Part shown: positions 1 through 11,435 of the stretch, piece after piece
Layout: each line of letters opens with the position of its first letter
Numbering within the stretch: the stretch's first letter is position 1
Assembly (NCBI GenBank): GCA_903813345.2
Contig: CAIIXF020000010.1
Span: forward strand, 22,147,181-22,211,180
Origin: Owenia fusiformis
Taxonomy: Eukaryota; Annelida; Polychaeta; Sabellida; Oweniidae
Reading direction: 5' to 3'
Length of the DNA: 64,000 nt
Notes under the pieces: generated by a model
The model's input: only the letters and a program-made list of their open reading frames with translations
Database searches by the model: none
Told to the model about the DNA's origin: nothing
Made by a program: the position numbers and the translations under genes

Positions 1-132
1 GATGTACCGAAAACAGAGAGTTTAGTTTATAAAAAATATTGCTGGCGTGGTTCGGAGAAAAGATTGTGAAATGAAGCCATGATTGATGACTGTTGTCTAT
101 ATGTGTATTATTAGGTTTTTCGGGCTAACAAA

Positions 133-300
133 ACAATTGTAGACCTCTCCATTCGGTCAACCGTCAAAATCATATACCTCGACTGTAAACCTTGAAACTA
201 CTGTTGACCTCGACCTTCGGTCTCTGTCAACAGTAGTTTCTCGGTTTACAGTCTCGGTATACAATTTTGCCGGTTGACCTCTGGAGAGGTCAACAATTGT
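133..300. repeat. Short foldback (hairpin) element
   Basis: The segment starts and ends with ACAATTGT, and the two halves are imperfect reverse complements. AAACTACTGTTGAC in the left arm pairs with GTCAACAGTAGTTT in the right arm, and ACTGTAAACC pairs with GGTTTACAGT. The centre is near position 214. It has no coding capacity and looks like a small palindromic MITE. No target-site duplication was resolved. Confidence 0.7.
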
Positions 301-492
301 ATACTGTATACACCATTTGATTTCTCTCTGTAGCCTAGTGTTAAAAATCCCTTATTGTGCCCTCAAGATAAACTTTCATTCGGGACTCTCATTGTGAGAA
401 TCCAAGAAGTTCCAAATTGTTAATAGTGTGCAAGATAGCCACAGTTTCATTTTGCACATCTGTGATATTCAGCTACATCTGTTCTATTTCAG

Positions 493-2756
493 CTGTGACT
501 CTGAACAATGCTACAGAGTTTGCCCTCCCTGCCACTGTTCTTGAGACGATTGTGACAGACAGCACTGTACAAAACAGCATTGTATCAACAATCGCCATCA
601 CATATCCCTCCGCCAATATTACCATAATAACCATAGTGGCTAGTGCTGATCCTGATGACATCACAACAACAGTAAGATATTCTATTCTTCATAATATAAT
701 TGATTTAACATAAAAGCTGTATGACTTTTCCTATTGCATTATAGAGGATTATATGCAATTATGATTTCCTTTGAAAGTTTCACTATGTAAAAGAATATGA
801 ATACGTCTTATCTGTAACCTGTATTCAATCATTCACTGATTTAGTATGTAAAGGTTCTCCAAGAAAAATGTCACGATTTTAATATACAAATGTTTTACTG
901 TATGTCATACATTTTCACATAGATTTATGCACTTAAATCCTCTACTTCTAGGTTGCCACGACAACTGTAGGTGCTGCTTGTCTTGCTACTGGGACATGTG
1001 CTGCAGCTGCATTGGAAGGATGGGTCATAGCTGTCGCAGTGGTTGGAGCACTGCTTGGAGTCATTCTCATTGTTGTCATAGTGATTGTTGTTGTCAAGAA
1101 GTAAGTCAGATCACAAATCTTGTTTATGATTTATTTATTCTTTGAGCGCTTTCATACATAAATAAATCAGAAGTAAAGTAACCTAGCAAAATATCATCAG
1201 AGTACAGTTTTTTTTATTAGAGCTTTAACAAATAGATGCTATTGTGTTATGCCTGATTCAAATGGAGTTACATCACATAAGATGGAGCTATATATTTTAA
1301 ATCAATTGCAATAAGTCGCAAGTTATGCGTTATATGTGAATTAATGTTTGGCACCAACATATTTATCATATGAGTGTTAGCCCATGTGCTTATGATGAGT
1401 CTTGTTTATCTATGCAGGCCTGGAAAAGTTTCCTCTTCAACTGAATCTGTAGCTTAGAGTAAATACTTGCACATAATTTAAATACCTGCACTCAATGTAA
1501 ATACTTGCAAATCAAAGTTGCTAGCTCAAATGTTGTAGTTTCTGACAATACTTCATAAATGAGAGAAATTATCCAATACAGTTTAAAACAGAGACCAGTA
1601 CAGAAGATTTGAGAATTAAAGTGCTTTGCTTTATTCCATTAAACATGTACATGTAGTTTGAAATTGATCACATCATGTAAATTGTGTATCAAATCCATCC
1701 CTACTGTAGGAGAAAACACCATAGACAGAAATTACCAACAGTTTACATAAAACATTATTCATACCAGTGGTGGTGGGATGAGGTATGTACATTCACAAAA
1801 TAAGAATTCTCAAATCTCTTTTGCTGTCTCTTGTTCTAGCTCCAGTGTTTTAAGACAAATAATAAACAAATAAATAAATTGATACACAAACTCAGAGCTA
1901 GACATCGAGCTAAGATAGCACTTATACTATGGAACTAGTAACACAACATATAAAGCACCACTGGTTCTTGTAGCACCGCACAATGTGCAGCACTGGAACT
2001 TGTAACACAATATTATGAGTCATACTGGAATGTGTATCAACGTTTTGAGTCACACTGGAATATGTAACACAACATTATGAGTCATACTGGAATATGTAAC
2101 ACAACATTATGAGTCACACTGGAATATGTAACACAATATTATGAGTCATACTGGAATATGTAACACAACATTATGAGTCACACTGGAATTTGTAACACAA
2201 TATTATGAGTCATACTGGAATGTGTATCAACGTTTTGAGTCATACTGGAATGTGTAACACAACATTATTGGTCACACTGGAATGTGTAACACAACATTAT
2301 GAGTAGCACTGAAACTTGAAACACAAGATTATGAGTCACAATGGAAATTGTGACAAAACATTTTGTATTGCACTTGAACATGTAACACAACATTATGAGT
2401 AGCACTGAAACTTGAAGCATAACATTATGAGTCACAATGGAATATGTAACTCAACATTATAAGCACTGGAAATTGTGACACAACATGTAGCTGTCATACT
2501 TGTAAAGCTCTAGTTCTCTTTGATATTAACATATGCAGAATTCATTATTCTTACAATTTTATGAAAAATTAATTAATTTTTTCCTGTAGGATCAGAACAA
2601 ATTGTGTAAAGTTATCTACAAAGCAGGAGTCTAAACTATAATATCATACCTGAGCTATATTTTAAACATGTATTTTGCAATTGCAGACGCCCGACAAAGG
2701 TTAACCAGGACTCAAGAGAGAATGTGAGAGATGCAGAAGCAAATAGATCATCCTAA
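493..2756 (+). CDS. Single-pass membrane protein, 3' part, with two alternative last exons
   Basis: Exons are 493-671 and 952-1100, followed by either 1418-1457 or 2687-2756. The first exon has a strong pyrimidine tract and CAG acceptor. It encodes a Thr/Ser/Val/Ile-rich ectodomain with N-glycosylation sequons (NAT, NIT) and ends in phase 0 at a GTAAGA donor. The second exon continues with a Thr/Ala-rich stretch and a hydrophobic segment from about WVIAVAVVGALL to IVVVKK, which reads as a membrane span followed by a stop-transfer lysine pair. It ends in phase 2 at GTAAGT. Both candidate last exons begin after TGCAG and restore the frame, giving cytoplasmic tails PGKVSSSTESVA or RPTKVNQDSRENVRDAEANR plus SS. 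The start codon was not found. The frame stays open upstream of 493 to a stop at 369-371 but contains no ATG, so earlier exons probably lie to the left or beyond the window. I do not recognise the family; it resembles the stalk and anchor of a mucin-like surface protein. Confidence 0.62.
1418..1457 (+). CDS. Alternative last exon A (short cytoplasmic tail)
   Basis: Acceptor TATGCAG ends at 1417. With the two bases AA left over from the exon ending at 1100, the reading is K-PGKVSSSTESVA followed by TAG at 1455-1457. The tail is 12 residues and rich in Ser/Thr. AATAAA at 1860-1865 is a possible poly(A) signal for this form. Use of this exon is inferred from splice signals and phase only. Confidence 0.55.
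1930..2490. repeat. About 30-bp tandem satellite
   Basis: Roughly 18 imperfect copies of a unit of the type CACTGGAATATGTAACACAA + CATTATGAGT. The central units at about 2040-2250 are almost identical, and units decay toward both edges (AGCACTGAAACTTGAAACAC variants). The array lies exactly in the intron between the two alternative last exons of the membrane-protein gene. Confidence 0.9.
2687..2756 (+). CDS. Alternative last exon B (longer charged cytoplasmic tail)
   Basis: Acceptor TTGCAG ends at 2686. With AA carried over from the exon ending at 1100, the reading is K-RPTKVNQDSRENVRDAEANR plus SS and TAA at 2754-2756. The tail is 22 residues, highly charged, and unlike that of exon A. The phase match and the absence of a stop before a sensible terminus support it. 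Confidence 0.58.
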
Positions 2757-5700
2757 TTCATCCTCAAGGTTCAATCCAAGGATGGACTCTACAGATCAAA
2801 AGCAACTGTGGATGTCCTTGAAAACTTACCTTAACTTTCAAGTTGCCAATTGTTAAACTGCAAAATGCAATAATCATTAAGTGTTTTAAGTTCTCTGTTA
2901 AAAAAATTTCAGAAAAAATTGTTATCAGGTGTTAAGGTATATATTTTGGTGTTAAGCCAAAGATTGCAGTTTTTCAAGATTTATGTACTCATAACAGCAT
3001 TATAGTTATATTATTATATAGGAAATAGAGTTCCAGATTTATGTGTCAAATGTTATGTCGATTTCACTTATGAGTGCAATTAGGACTTTATTTCCTTGTG
3101 AGGACTGTAATTACTGTTCTAATCCGTCCAGAATGAATATTGTATACTGTAGTTGATCAAGTTAATGAAGGCCTCTTTCATATTGCCACATATTAGTTAG
3201 AAAATACAAATTGGAGGAAACTTGAAATGAGGAATGAATATTCGAGATAAAGTTAATCAGTGGAATAAAGAAACTGATAACTGCATCTACAAAGAAAACT
3301 GTGATATCAAAAACTGTATATTAATGTTTTTACACATGAGCACAATCATATTTTGCATAATATGATGAAATATCTATTCATAATGCAATGTATTAAATCT
3401 ATTTTTGAATGTTAGGATATTTTTGTACAAGGAAAAAACATAGAAAAATGTTGAAACATGGAACACTTTTTAAATTTCTTTATATACATAACTAATACAT
3501 ATACATAATACATTCCATTGATTTTTCTTGCATAATTTATTAAGGCATAATAATTCTTGTAAAATTCCTTTTTTGTAAATGATTTACAGAATTTTGTTCA
3601 GATTTTAGTAAAAGTTTTCCATGTTTTGTTAAAAAAAATTTAAATAGATGTTGTGCTGTATTATTATACATGTATGTCTGCGTGAGAAAAACGTGTACAC
3701 TTTGTTTGTAAAATGAGATAACTTATATTTTTAAATTTTGATGCAAAAAATTAAAAACTAAAACAAATTCAAATTGCCTAAATGGTGCACAATAACTTAT
3801 AACTTAATTGTTATCTCATTTTATCAAATCAATCCTCAAACTTTTAAAGAAGTGTCATGTGATATGAGTCCATCATGTATGCAAAGTATTATACAGAGGA
3901 CAATTTCTTTGAGGTGGGGAAAGTGTAACAAAAACCTCTCAAAGACCGACCAATGAGCTAGAGAGTGTACTAACGTTTAGTGTTCTGTCATGGTATCCTG
4001 ATGTATCAATTTGGGAAGCCCCTACTTGCGATAGCATTTAATATCGATAACAAGCAAACTGTTGGTATTCATTGTACAGTACCATGGTCTCTGAAAAAAC
4101 TAGTTTGTTTCAACATCATCATTGACTAGTTTTTTAAGAAAGAATATTTGTTTGTGATTGCCAATGCATATATATGTATATATCGATATAGAGTGGCTGC
4201 AAATGTAGGGCTGCACCCGAGTTGTATAGATGATCAGGTAGAGACATCTTTTGACTGCAGTTGAAACTAGAACATTAGGTTTGTCTTTCTAGAAAAACTT
4301 ACCAATGATTTTACTCTCAACTGTGGGCACATTATAAATGAATTGTTTAGGAGTATCATCATCATTAAACACAGAGGCTTATATAAAGGTTTAATATACC
4401 TGGATAGATGTCGCCTGTGAAATCAGTTGAGAATGACATTGAGCATGGCAAGTACTTAACTCGCTCAAAGGTCGGTGTGACGCATGGTTTGTCGGCTGGA
4501 CAGGGGTCACCCAGCAGCTTTGGCAACTTGTTGACCCATTTGATGGTCTTCAGGAGTGCATCAAGCTGTTTTTATGAAAGCTTAAAAATGATTTGCATAC
4601 CTTGGTAAAAACTTCCATTTTGATTACTTTTATTTCTGCAGAAAATATTGTTAGAGAGTTCTTACATGTTGATGGTTCTTATGTATAGTTTTTAGGTGAA
4701 ACGCAAGAAGATTTAATTTAAATGGAGTTTTTAAATGCATTTGGTTTAAGACAAACTTTTGTCCTTTTGAGATGAAAAAATAATGTGATTTGTATTTGAT
4801 CACTGTTTGCTTGAAGCTGCTTGGGAACTAGTGGGAGTTTGTATTGTAAATAATCTATCACAATTTTAAATGTTGCATAATAGATTTGGTTACCATGGTA
4901 ACTTTATTGTATCCAAATATACATGTATTCTGAATGAAATGCAATATATATGTTTGTACATAGTTAATGTATTATTCTAAATTAAAGTTGATGAAAATGA
5001 CTATGTCTAACAGTGGCTGGTTAAACAGAGTTGTTTTCATATACTTTAATTTAATGAAATTGTAGTAAAAGCTCATGTTAAGGTTACCACTTAAAATGTA
5101 TTTATTTAAAAAATAAGTCTAAAATGAATATCATATGTGGCGTGTGGTGGTCATATGTAGCACTTATGTGTTGACTAAATACATTTGGTGGAATATGTTT
5201 TAACATGTGCATTTACATTATATGTCACTTTATCAATTCAAGTACAATGGCATCAGCATAATAAGTATGAAATATGATAAACAATTCGAGTAATTCTAGA
5301 AAATGCTTGAACAGACACATTTTCCAAACATTCAGATTGTATTGAAATATGCAAGATGTTGATTGGGAAATTTTGTTATAAGGTCAAGGATTTTTTTAGT
5401 TTAATGAGATATCAGATTTCAGATTTGTTATCTGATGTATCAAAGTATGACAGATGTACCCTACAAGGGTTGAGGGGGCACGGTATGGTAGCGCCCCCTA
5501 TAGGGCAGCTCCACCACTTATATAGCAACCCATAGACCTTTGGATGGTCCCAGACAGCGAATGAGGGCAAGCAGTTGGTTGGATACAAATTGTCTTTCAT
5601 AAAACTCCAGGTCTGATAAAACACATACTAGTTGGAATAGACATTCTGGATTTTAAAATATATAAGAACTTAAAACTTGAAAATTTGTATATGGATAAAA

Positions 5701-6573
5701 TCATTTATCTGATGAAATGTATTTGTTTCTTTTAATTTCATGTTTGTAAATGTTACATTTCAAATGTTTACCCTGTATTATGTTACTAAATTATAAAAAT
5801 TATCTTAATGACAAATAAAGTATGAATCACCTGGAAACTACTTGGGTTTTGTTGCGGTTGACTATAAGAGACGTATGAGAGAATATCATTAAAACTAAGT
5901 ATGGTGTGAAAAACATGGATATGACCTCAAATATTGTGGGTTTAGATGAGTATTCCAAATGTTTTAAAGTTGGATTATGTCAGAAGTTATTAACAAATGT
6001 ATTATTGCCAAAATCTTTAGTTGAGACAGAGACATATAAAACAGAGATCTGTAAATCCCTCTGTGTCTATGAGGAATCATGATGTTTAACTCTTAATGAA
6101 AGGATTCCTGTAAACAACCTCCAAGTCTTGATGACTTGACTGCTTCACAAGCATCCTTTACATTGAAACTCTGCTGGGGAGGGTATCCTCACTTGTTAGC
6201 TCCCATACATTACATTTTAGGAAAGTATTGTGATTTATTTTAACTAATCTGTTGCCTGGGGGTCAATACTAGAAGCTTTTGTAAATTCAAGTCCTAAATC
6301 AATTGTAACCATGGAAATCAAATATAGACTTAGGAATTTTTAATTTTAAGAAAGCTTTTGGTACAGCCCTCCTGTATGAAGTTGCCAAGTTATGCCTTAT
6401 ACAAAACATTATGTCTTTGAGTCTCTGTTACATTGTTAAGTTGCTATGATTTTACATCACCTTGATAGACCACCTCCAACCATTGCTATAGCTGAGATAT
6501 GGCAAGTGTGTCAATATCAGAACTGCACCATCAAATGTTGGGATGAACAAAACATCAGTTCTTTGTTGTATAC
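2757..6573. other. Noncoding AT-rich region, likely long 3' UTR then intergenic
   Basis: No open frame here has gene-like composition or splice context. Many short poly-A/T runs and the AATAAA at 5814-5819 suggest that much of 2757-5830 could be 3' UTR of the upstream plus-strand gene. The rest separates it from the convergent SWEET gene. A short GC-richer patch at about 5450-5600 has no recognised identity. Confidence 0.4.
5814..5819 (+). terminator. Candidate poly(A) signal AATAAA
   Basis: AATAAA within ACAAATAAAG, followed about 20-40 bases later by a GT-rich stretch (TTGGGTTTTGTTGCGG). It could end the long form of the 493-2756 gene. It is not proven, and other AT-rich hexamers occur nearby. 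Confidence 0.35.
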
Positions 6574-6579
6574 TTTATT
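6574..6579 (-). terminator. Candidate poly(A) signal of the SWEET gene
   Basis: TTTATT on the plus strand reads AATAAA on the minus strand, about 540 bases beyond the SWEET stop codon. A 3' UTR of that size would be ordinary. It would leave the SWEET transcript and the plus-strand gene convergent, with ends about 0.75 kb apart. Confidence 0.35.
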
Positions 6580-7114
6580 TCTATACAATGCATTCTCAAG
6601 TAAATCTCAAGTAAATAGATTCTGAAATGACTATTACACTAAAAGAAACAAAGTCCATTACCGCACCGGGTTAAATAAATAAAGTACATTTATAATGCAA
6701 GGAATGACCAATCTAGAACTATCAAGGAATTTCTATCTATATTACACATAGTTATAAACAATACTTATTTCGTATAAAATAATATTATCAAATATCTGTT
6801 AGATCCAATTGTTGTCTAACTTAGGAGCAAGTTAATCACTGATTCTCTGAACATTTCCAACGAGGAACTTTAATATCAATCTCTGTATAAAATACCCTGA
6901 TAAAGATCTGATTTATTTAAATTAATATCAACATTAAGGTGAGAAACAATTCATATATTTTGTACTTGTTGTAATGTCACATGATGATTTCATTAAATTA
7001 AAAAAAAAACATTTCCAAAAATTATAGTATTTCATCTTTTTGCACTTTGTGGTAATAATCCATATGTTGTTATACTTTGTTGTAATATCCCATAACTCCT
7101 AAGTTAGATGTCCG

Positions 7115-10100
7115 TCAATCGACCTTCTTCGTCTTGTCTTGACCAAATGATAAAATACAAATCAGTTTGATTGTCATCAGCACCAATCCTGGGAGATTTG
7201 GCCCCTAAAAAAGTTACAGAAACACTTCTTTTATTATTTATATCATATTTTAATTTTATTCTGAATGATGTTAATTAATTACTCACATACTTACCATACC
7301 TATATGACTGATTTTGAATCGACCTGACATCTTTATGAAATATACATGTTTGAGTGATTTCTGTTGTGTACAGTCGCACAGTTAGAAAATTCATGTAGTT
7401 GACAAAAGTGGGGACATATTTTTATATTCCCATCCCTTGAGACCTCAAATTAATAAATAATAATTAAATTCTAAGTTACAGTATATCAGTTTATAGTATG
7501 GGAGAAAATCAAATCTTAATACCTATGTATTGTTTACCGTAGCTGCATCACACCTAAACATAACAAAGAATGTGTAATTTACAATACTACTTACCCACAC
7601 AAATGGGTCTGCAAGCAAGAGTCCAAACACCAGCCAAGATATAGAACAGACAATAGCACCAGAGACCATGATCAAAGGAAGACCATTGCCATTCCTGTTT
7701 TTCACATTGTCCACCTGTAAATACAAACAGAATTATTGCCACAATTGTTATTACCATATTAAGTTAACATCAGTTTTTATATGTTTATAGGGGTTTGAGT
7801 TTGTGACATAAGTAATTTATGTTTTTTCTAAATCGATCAAATTGATTTGTCAGAGAGACAATTTGAGAAAGCATAATGGACCAAATTTGAGAAAATATAT
7901 TTTTAGCTGCCCTTTGCCATTTCTTAGAATATGAGCAGGTAATGTGACAATTTAAGATCGTTTGTAAGAACACTTTCTAAGTATTTATGATTGGATTATC
8001 AGTAATTGTTGACTTCATTTGTTCTGATAAAATGCATATTTACAAATTACCCAAATGCGAGTAAGTAGTTACCAGTTTCACCACCAGGTGGCTGATTCGG
8101 GTCAATTAACATGGCAGGTATATAAGAAAGTTTCCTTAAACTTGAATATTATCAATTTAAGTGGCTCAGTTTTCATATAACCCTTATGTGTCTGATACTT
8201 ATACTAATGAAAATACGTCCAGTAAAGCAAAATATTATCTGTCCACTAAAAGAAAAGATATTTCATTTTTTGTGGTTTTATAGCATGGGGTCTATGGAGA
8301 ATCTCCCCGAGCTAGAAATCACATTTTCAAAGAAAATTAATTTTTCAAAGTTGATAAACACTTTTTAAAACCACATTTTTAGATATAATTTTACATGTAG
8401 ATTTCAAATGTGATATTACTTTGACTGAATTTTGAATTGTTAATGACGTAAATCAAGATCATTTCTACTCGCATCTGGGTTATTGGTAGGTTATATCTAT
8501 ATCTAATCCCTCCCAGTGGATAACACATATATTCTTGATGTGACAGTACTTACTATTTCAAATACAGGGAGGACCATCATAATGGTTGTTAGGACACTAC
8601 CAGCCAGGCCAATGTTTTCTGCTATCTGGTTTGGCTCCACTACAACATTGAACTGGTAGTAATATAGCACCATTAGGTAGCCTAAACTGGCTCCAGTAAG
8701 AGCCAAGGGTTCTGTCTGAAAAACAAAAAGATCATTCATTACAAGTATCTAAACTTCTCAAAAGTATGGTCTCCACCTGTGCAAAATGCCAGATTTTGGA
8801 AATTGAAAATATGAATCCAGTTTATGCAATACAAGTTGATATAAATAAAGTTCTACACCGAGACTACAAGACTACAATATGTCACCACTTCTGGTGGTAA
8901 CATAATAGTGTCCCCAATTGTATGTCACAAAGTGACTTGTAGTCGGATAATGTAAGGTAATTCATATACCTGAGTATAAGTCCAAAAAACTACATAAAAA
9001 CTACATATTAATATATTACATACCAGTGGCTTTGTGACTAGAAGAGAGACTATGACATAGATAATTTGGAGGACTGTTCCAACAGCATTAAGGAAAATGA
9101 GAGTTCCATTATCAACCAACAGTCCATAGTGCCACATTTTAATACAGCTGAAAAATAACAAATGAACATTTCAATATAGCTGAGATATCATGATGAACAT
9201 TTTAAAAAGTACAGTAAGTACAGTGGGTACTGCTCTCACATTTTGTTGCTCAAAAAGATTAAGATGACATTGTATGAAAGCTTTAACATAACTATATAAT
9301 GGTCAAAATGAAAAGTAAATGAGAATGAGATGTGTGAAAGCTTTGTTATAAAAATGTAATATGATACAAAAAATATATAATTTCTCAAACATTAAAGTAT
9401 ATTTTGCTCTATAATTCACAAGATGAACAATATTTGTGATCTTCTACTCAAAACCATCGAATAGCAGCCATTTTGGCTTTTATGAGGCATAGATAAAAAA
9501 TGGAGAGGTTAAGCTAACGATGTTTTTCACAACGTAACCGTGAACGCAAAGTACAAAAATTAACAAAGGAATGTATCGAGCGCTCATAGTTTTATGCGCG
9601 CTTAGTCTACTTAAGATACTCTTTCAGCTTCAGAGTTTCGGGTTTAGAACGGGAGATTTGAATATTTGACGTTGGGTCAACGGGAACCATTTTACCCTTG
9701 TCTATTGAACACTATGCTGTCAATTTTGATTTCGATGCACAGTTGAATTCTTGCTGAACACGATGATGTATGTCATGCATGATTTAGCGCCAAAAATCTT
9801 ACGAAACGAGCTCGTTTAAAATATGTATTAGAAAACCAGCTATAAAACCGCATCAATGACATACTATAGAATCATTACACGCTATGGTGTAGTCTAAACA
9901 AACACTGGATTTGAACGGCTATTTATATGAGAAGGCTACATGAATTTGTATATGGTCGAGTGATACGTACAGGTTCAGTTTCGATTATATATGCAAAGCT
10001 TAACCTCTCCAATATCTGCATAATAAACCTATACTTTAGAGAGGTCTCAAAATTTATGGAAATTCCAGTCTTTAGACAGCCATTTTTGATTTTACAAGGA

Positions 10101-11435
10101 ACGAATCAAAAACAATACAGGACTTTAAAGAACATGCTCCAGTTGCCACTATTGCGCTGTAAGCAAACATGCACACATCATCCAAAAAGTATGTTGTTCA
10201 AAGTGCTGTAGCATTGTGACCATCAGTCTGATGGTCATGAAATATAATAGGGTGATAGGAAATTGAATGATGTACAAATAAGTCAAATATATATCAGGGA
10301 GTAATTTCTTAAAATGGCAATGATATAAGAAAAAATGTGGGGTTTCCAATTTTTGACCACCCTGTAGATTTATTTGATAAAGATACATACAATCAAAAAA
10401 TTGTGGGTGGCTGGTTAGGAAGGTAGTTGGGTGGAAGGATGGACGAACAGACAGAGGGATCCCTGGACAAACTTATTCATTGGGATAATGAACATTTAAA
10501 AATAGTAATTATCAATAACTTTAGCTGAAATACTAAAATTTCAATCTAAAATTGAACCATTATTTTAGCATGCACAATTCATCTATTTCTTTGTTTTGTG
10601 TGTACACTGTATAGATAACCTTATTGGTATAATATTAGGTAAATCATGGACATTAAACAAAGGATCAGATTGCTGTAGTCTAGATATGATGAGATACTTT
10701 TACAATCTTAATAAGTTATATTTATTTAAGTTGTGTGATGCTGATAGGCTCAAACTTATTGGGCTCAAGACAATCAGGTGTTCATTATACTTGTATATGT
10801 ACCGAGGAACTCTTAAGTGATAGTAGATATGACATGGGATTTCTAGATATTTTACTCGGCGTTATTTTTATCATTTAAACCTCAGACTTCCAGTGGCCAA
10901 AATTGAGGGGGGAGGTTATTGTATTATTCTAGCACTATACCTGACTGCACTAAGGAGGAAGAATATGAAAGGATTGTTCTCTGTATCTCCAGTTTTGTAC
11001 ATCCTGTAACACCCTGGGCTGGAACACAATTAGTAAATTAATATATCACATCATAACACTGTATATATTGGGAGAATGGCACAATTTACATTAAAGGAAC
11101 CATAGTTAGGTTACTGTACTACCATGGGCAGAAGGCCAGAGTTGGAAGACCAATGAGGGCATGTGGACCACTAGACCATTGTAGTACATCAACAGAATGA
11201 TCATCTTTCAAAAATTTTAATGTATTTCATTATAGGTTTGGGTACATTTAGTATTAATACCAGAGAAAATACATGTACATTGGCAGAAAATTTTACATTA
11301 ATTTTTTTTAGCCATGATCTTATTCATTGATACTTTTTAGAATGATTGAGTTTAAAGGAGCACTTACATTCCTGTTGCAAACATTCCAAGTGTAGCCAAA
11401 TTGGTAAAATACTCCACAAAAGTTAGAACATCCAT
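7115..11435 (-). CDS. SWEET sugar transporter (SLC50A1-like), complete, 213 aa
   Basis: Six coding exons on the minus strand: 11368-11435, 10941-11018, 9024-9147, 8554-8715, 7595-7714 and 7115-7204. All junctions are GT/AG and phases match, giving 642 bp including TGA. The ATG at 11435 begins MDVLTFVEYFTNLATLGMF. SWEET proteins are bidirectional sugar uniporters of the plasma membrane or Golgi, built from two MtN3/saliva three-helix bundles and a linker helix. Family landmarks are visible: WHYGLLVDNGTLIFLNAVG near residues 50-70, LPLIMVSGAIVCSISW near 150-165, a LADPF motif, and PNLPG just before the last helix. The protein ends in a lysine-rich tail, GQDKTKKVD. Seven hydrophobic segments fit, and the length is close to animal SWEET1 (about 220 aa). 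Intron 2 carries an inverted-repeat element (9502-10010) and intron 4 a 430-bp MITE (8050-8479). The sugar transported cannot be read from sequence. Confidence 0.9.
8050..8479. mobile_element. 430-bp MITE, copy 1 (TTA-flanked)
   Basis: Terminal inverted repeats CCCAAATGCGAGTA and TACTCGCATCTGGG match in 13 of 14 positions. Both ends are flanked by TTA (8047-8049 and 8480-8482). A second copy of exactly the same length is at 39565-39994. A 3-bp TTA duplication is the usual target of PIF/Harbinger elements, so this is probably a non-autonomous member of that group (inference). It contains no open frame and lies in SWEET intron 4. Confidence 0.85.
9502..10010. repeat. Inverted-repeat-bounded element in SWEET intron 2
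   Basis: GGAGAGGTTAAGCT at 9502-9515 is the exact reverse complement of AGCTTAACCTCTCC at 9997-10010. The interior is more GC- and CpG-rich than its surroundings and has no convincing gene. The segment TTTTTCACAACGTAACCGTG (9520-9539) has an inverted counterpart near 61890-61915, so the family is dispersed. Confidence 0.6.

Noticed and set aside
417-492. Extension of the first membrane-protein exon to a signal-peptide-like start at 417
   Set aside because: The first codon is TTG, not ATG, there is no in-frame ATG before the upstream stop, and a strong acceptor at 491-492 gives a better exon start.
1930-2490. Array considered as a CRISPR-like repeat-spacer array
   Set aside because: Units are contiguous 30-bp tandem repeats without unique spacers, in a eukaryotic intron.
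5412-5624. Minus-strand 70-codon frame in the region after the first gene
   Set aside because: No splice context, no recognisable domain, and no ATG-supported gene model around it.
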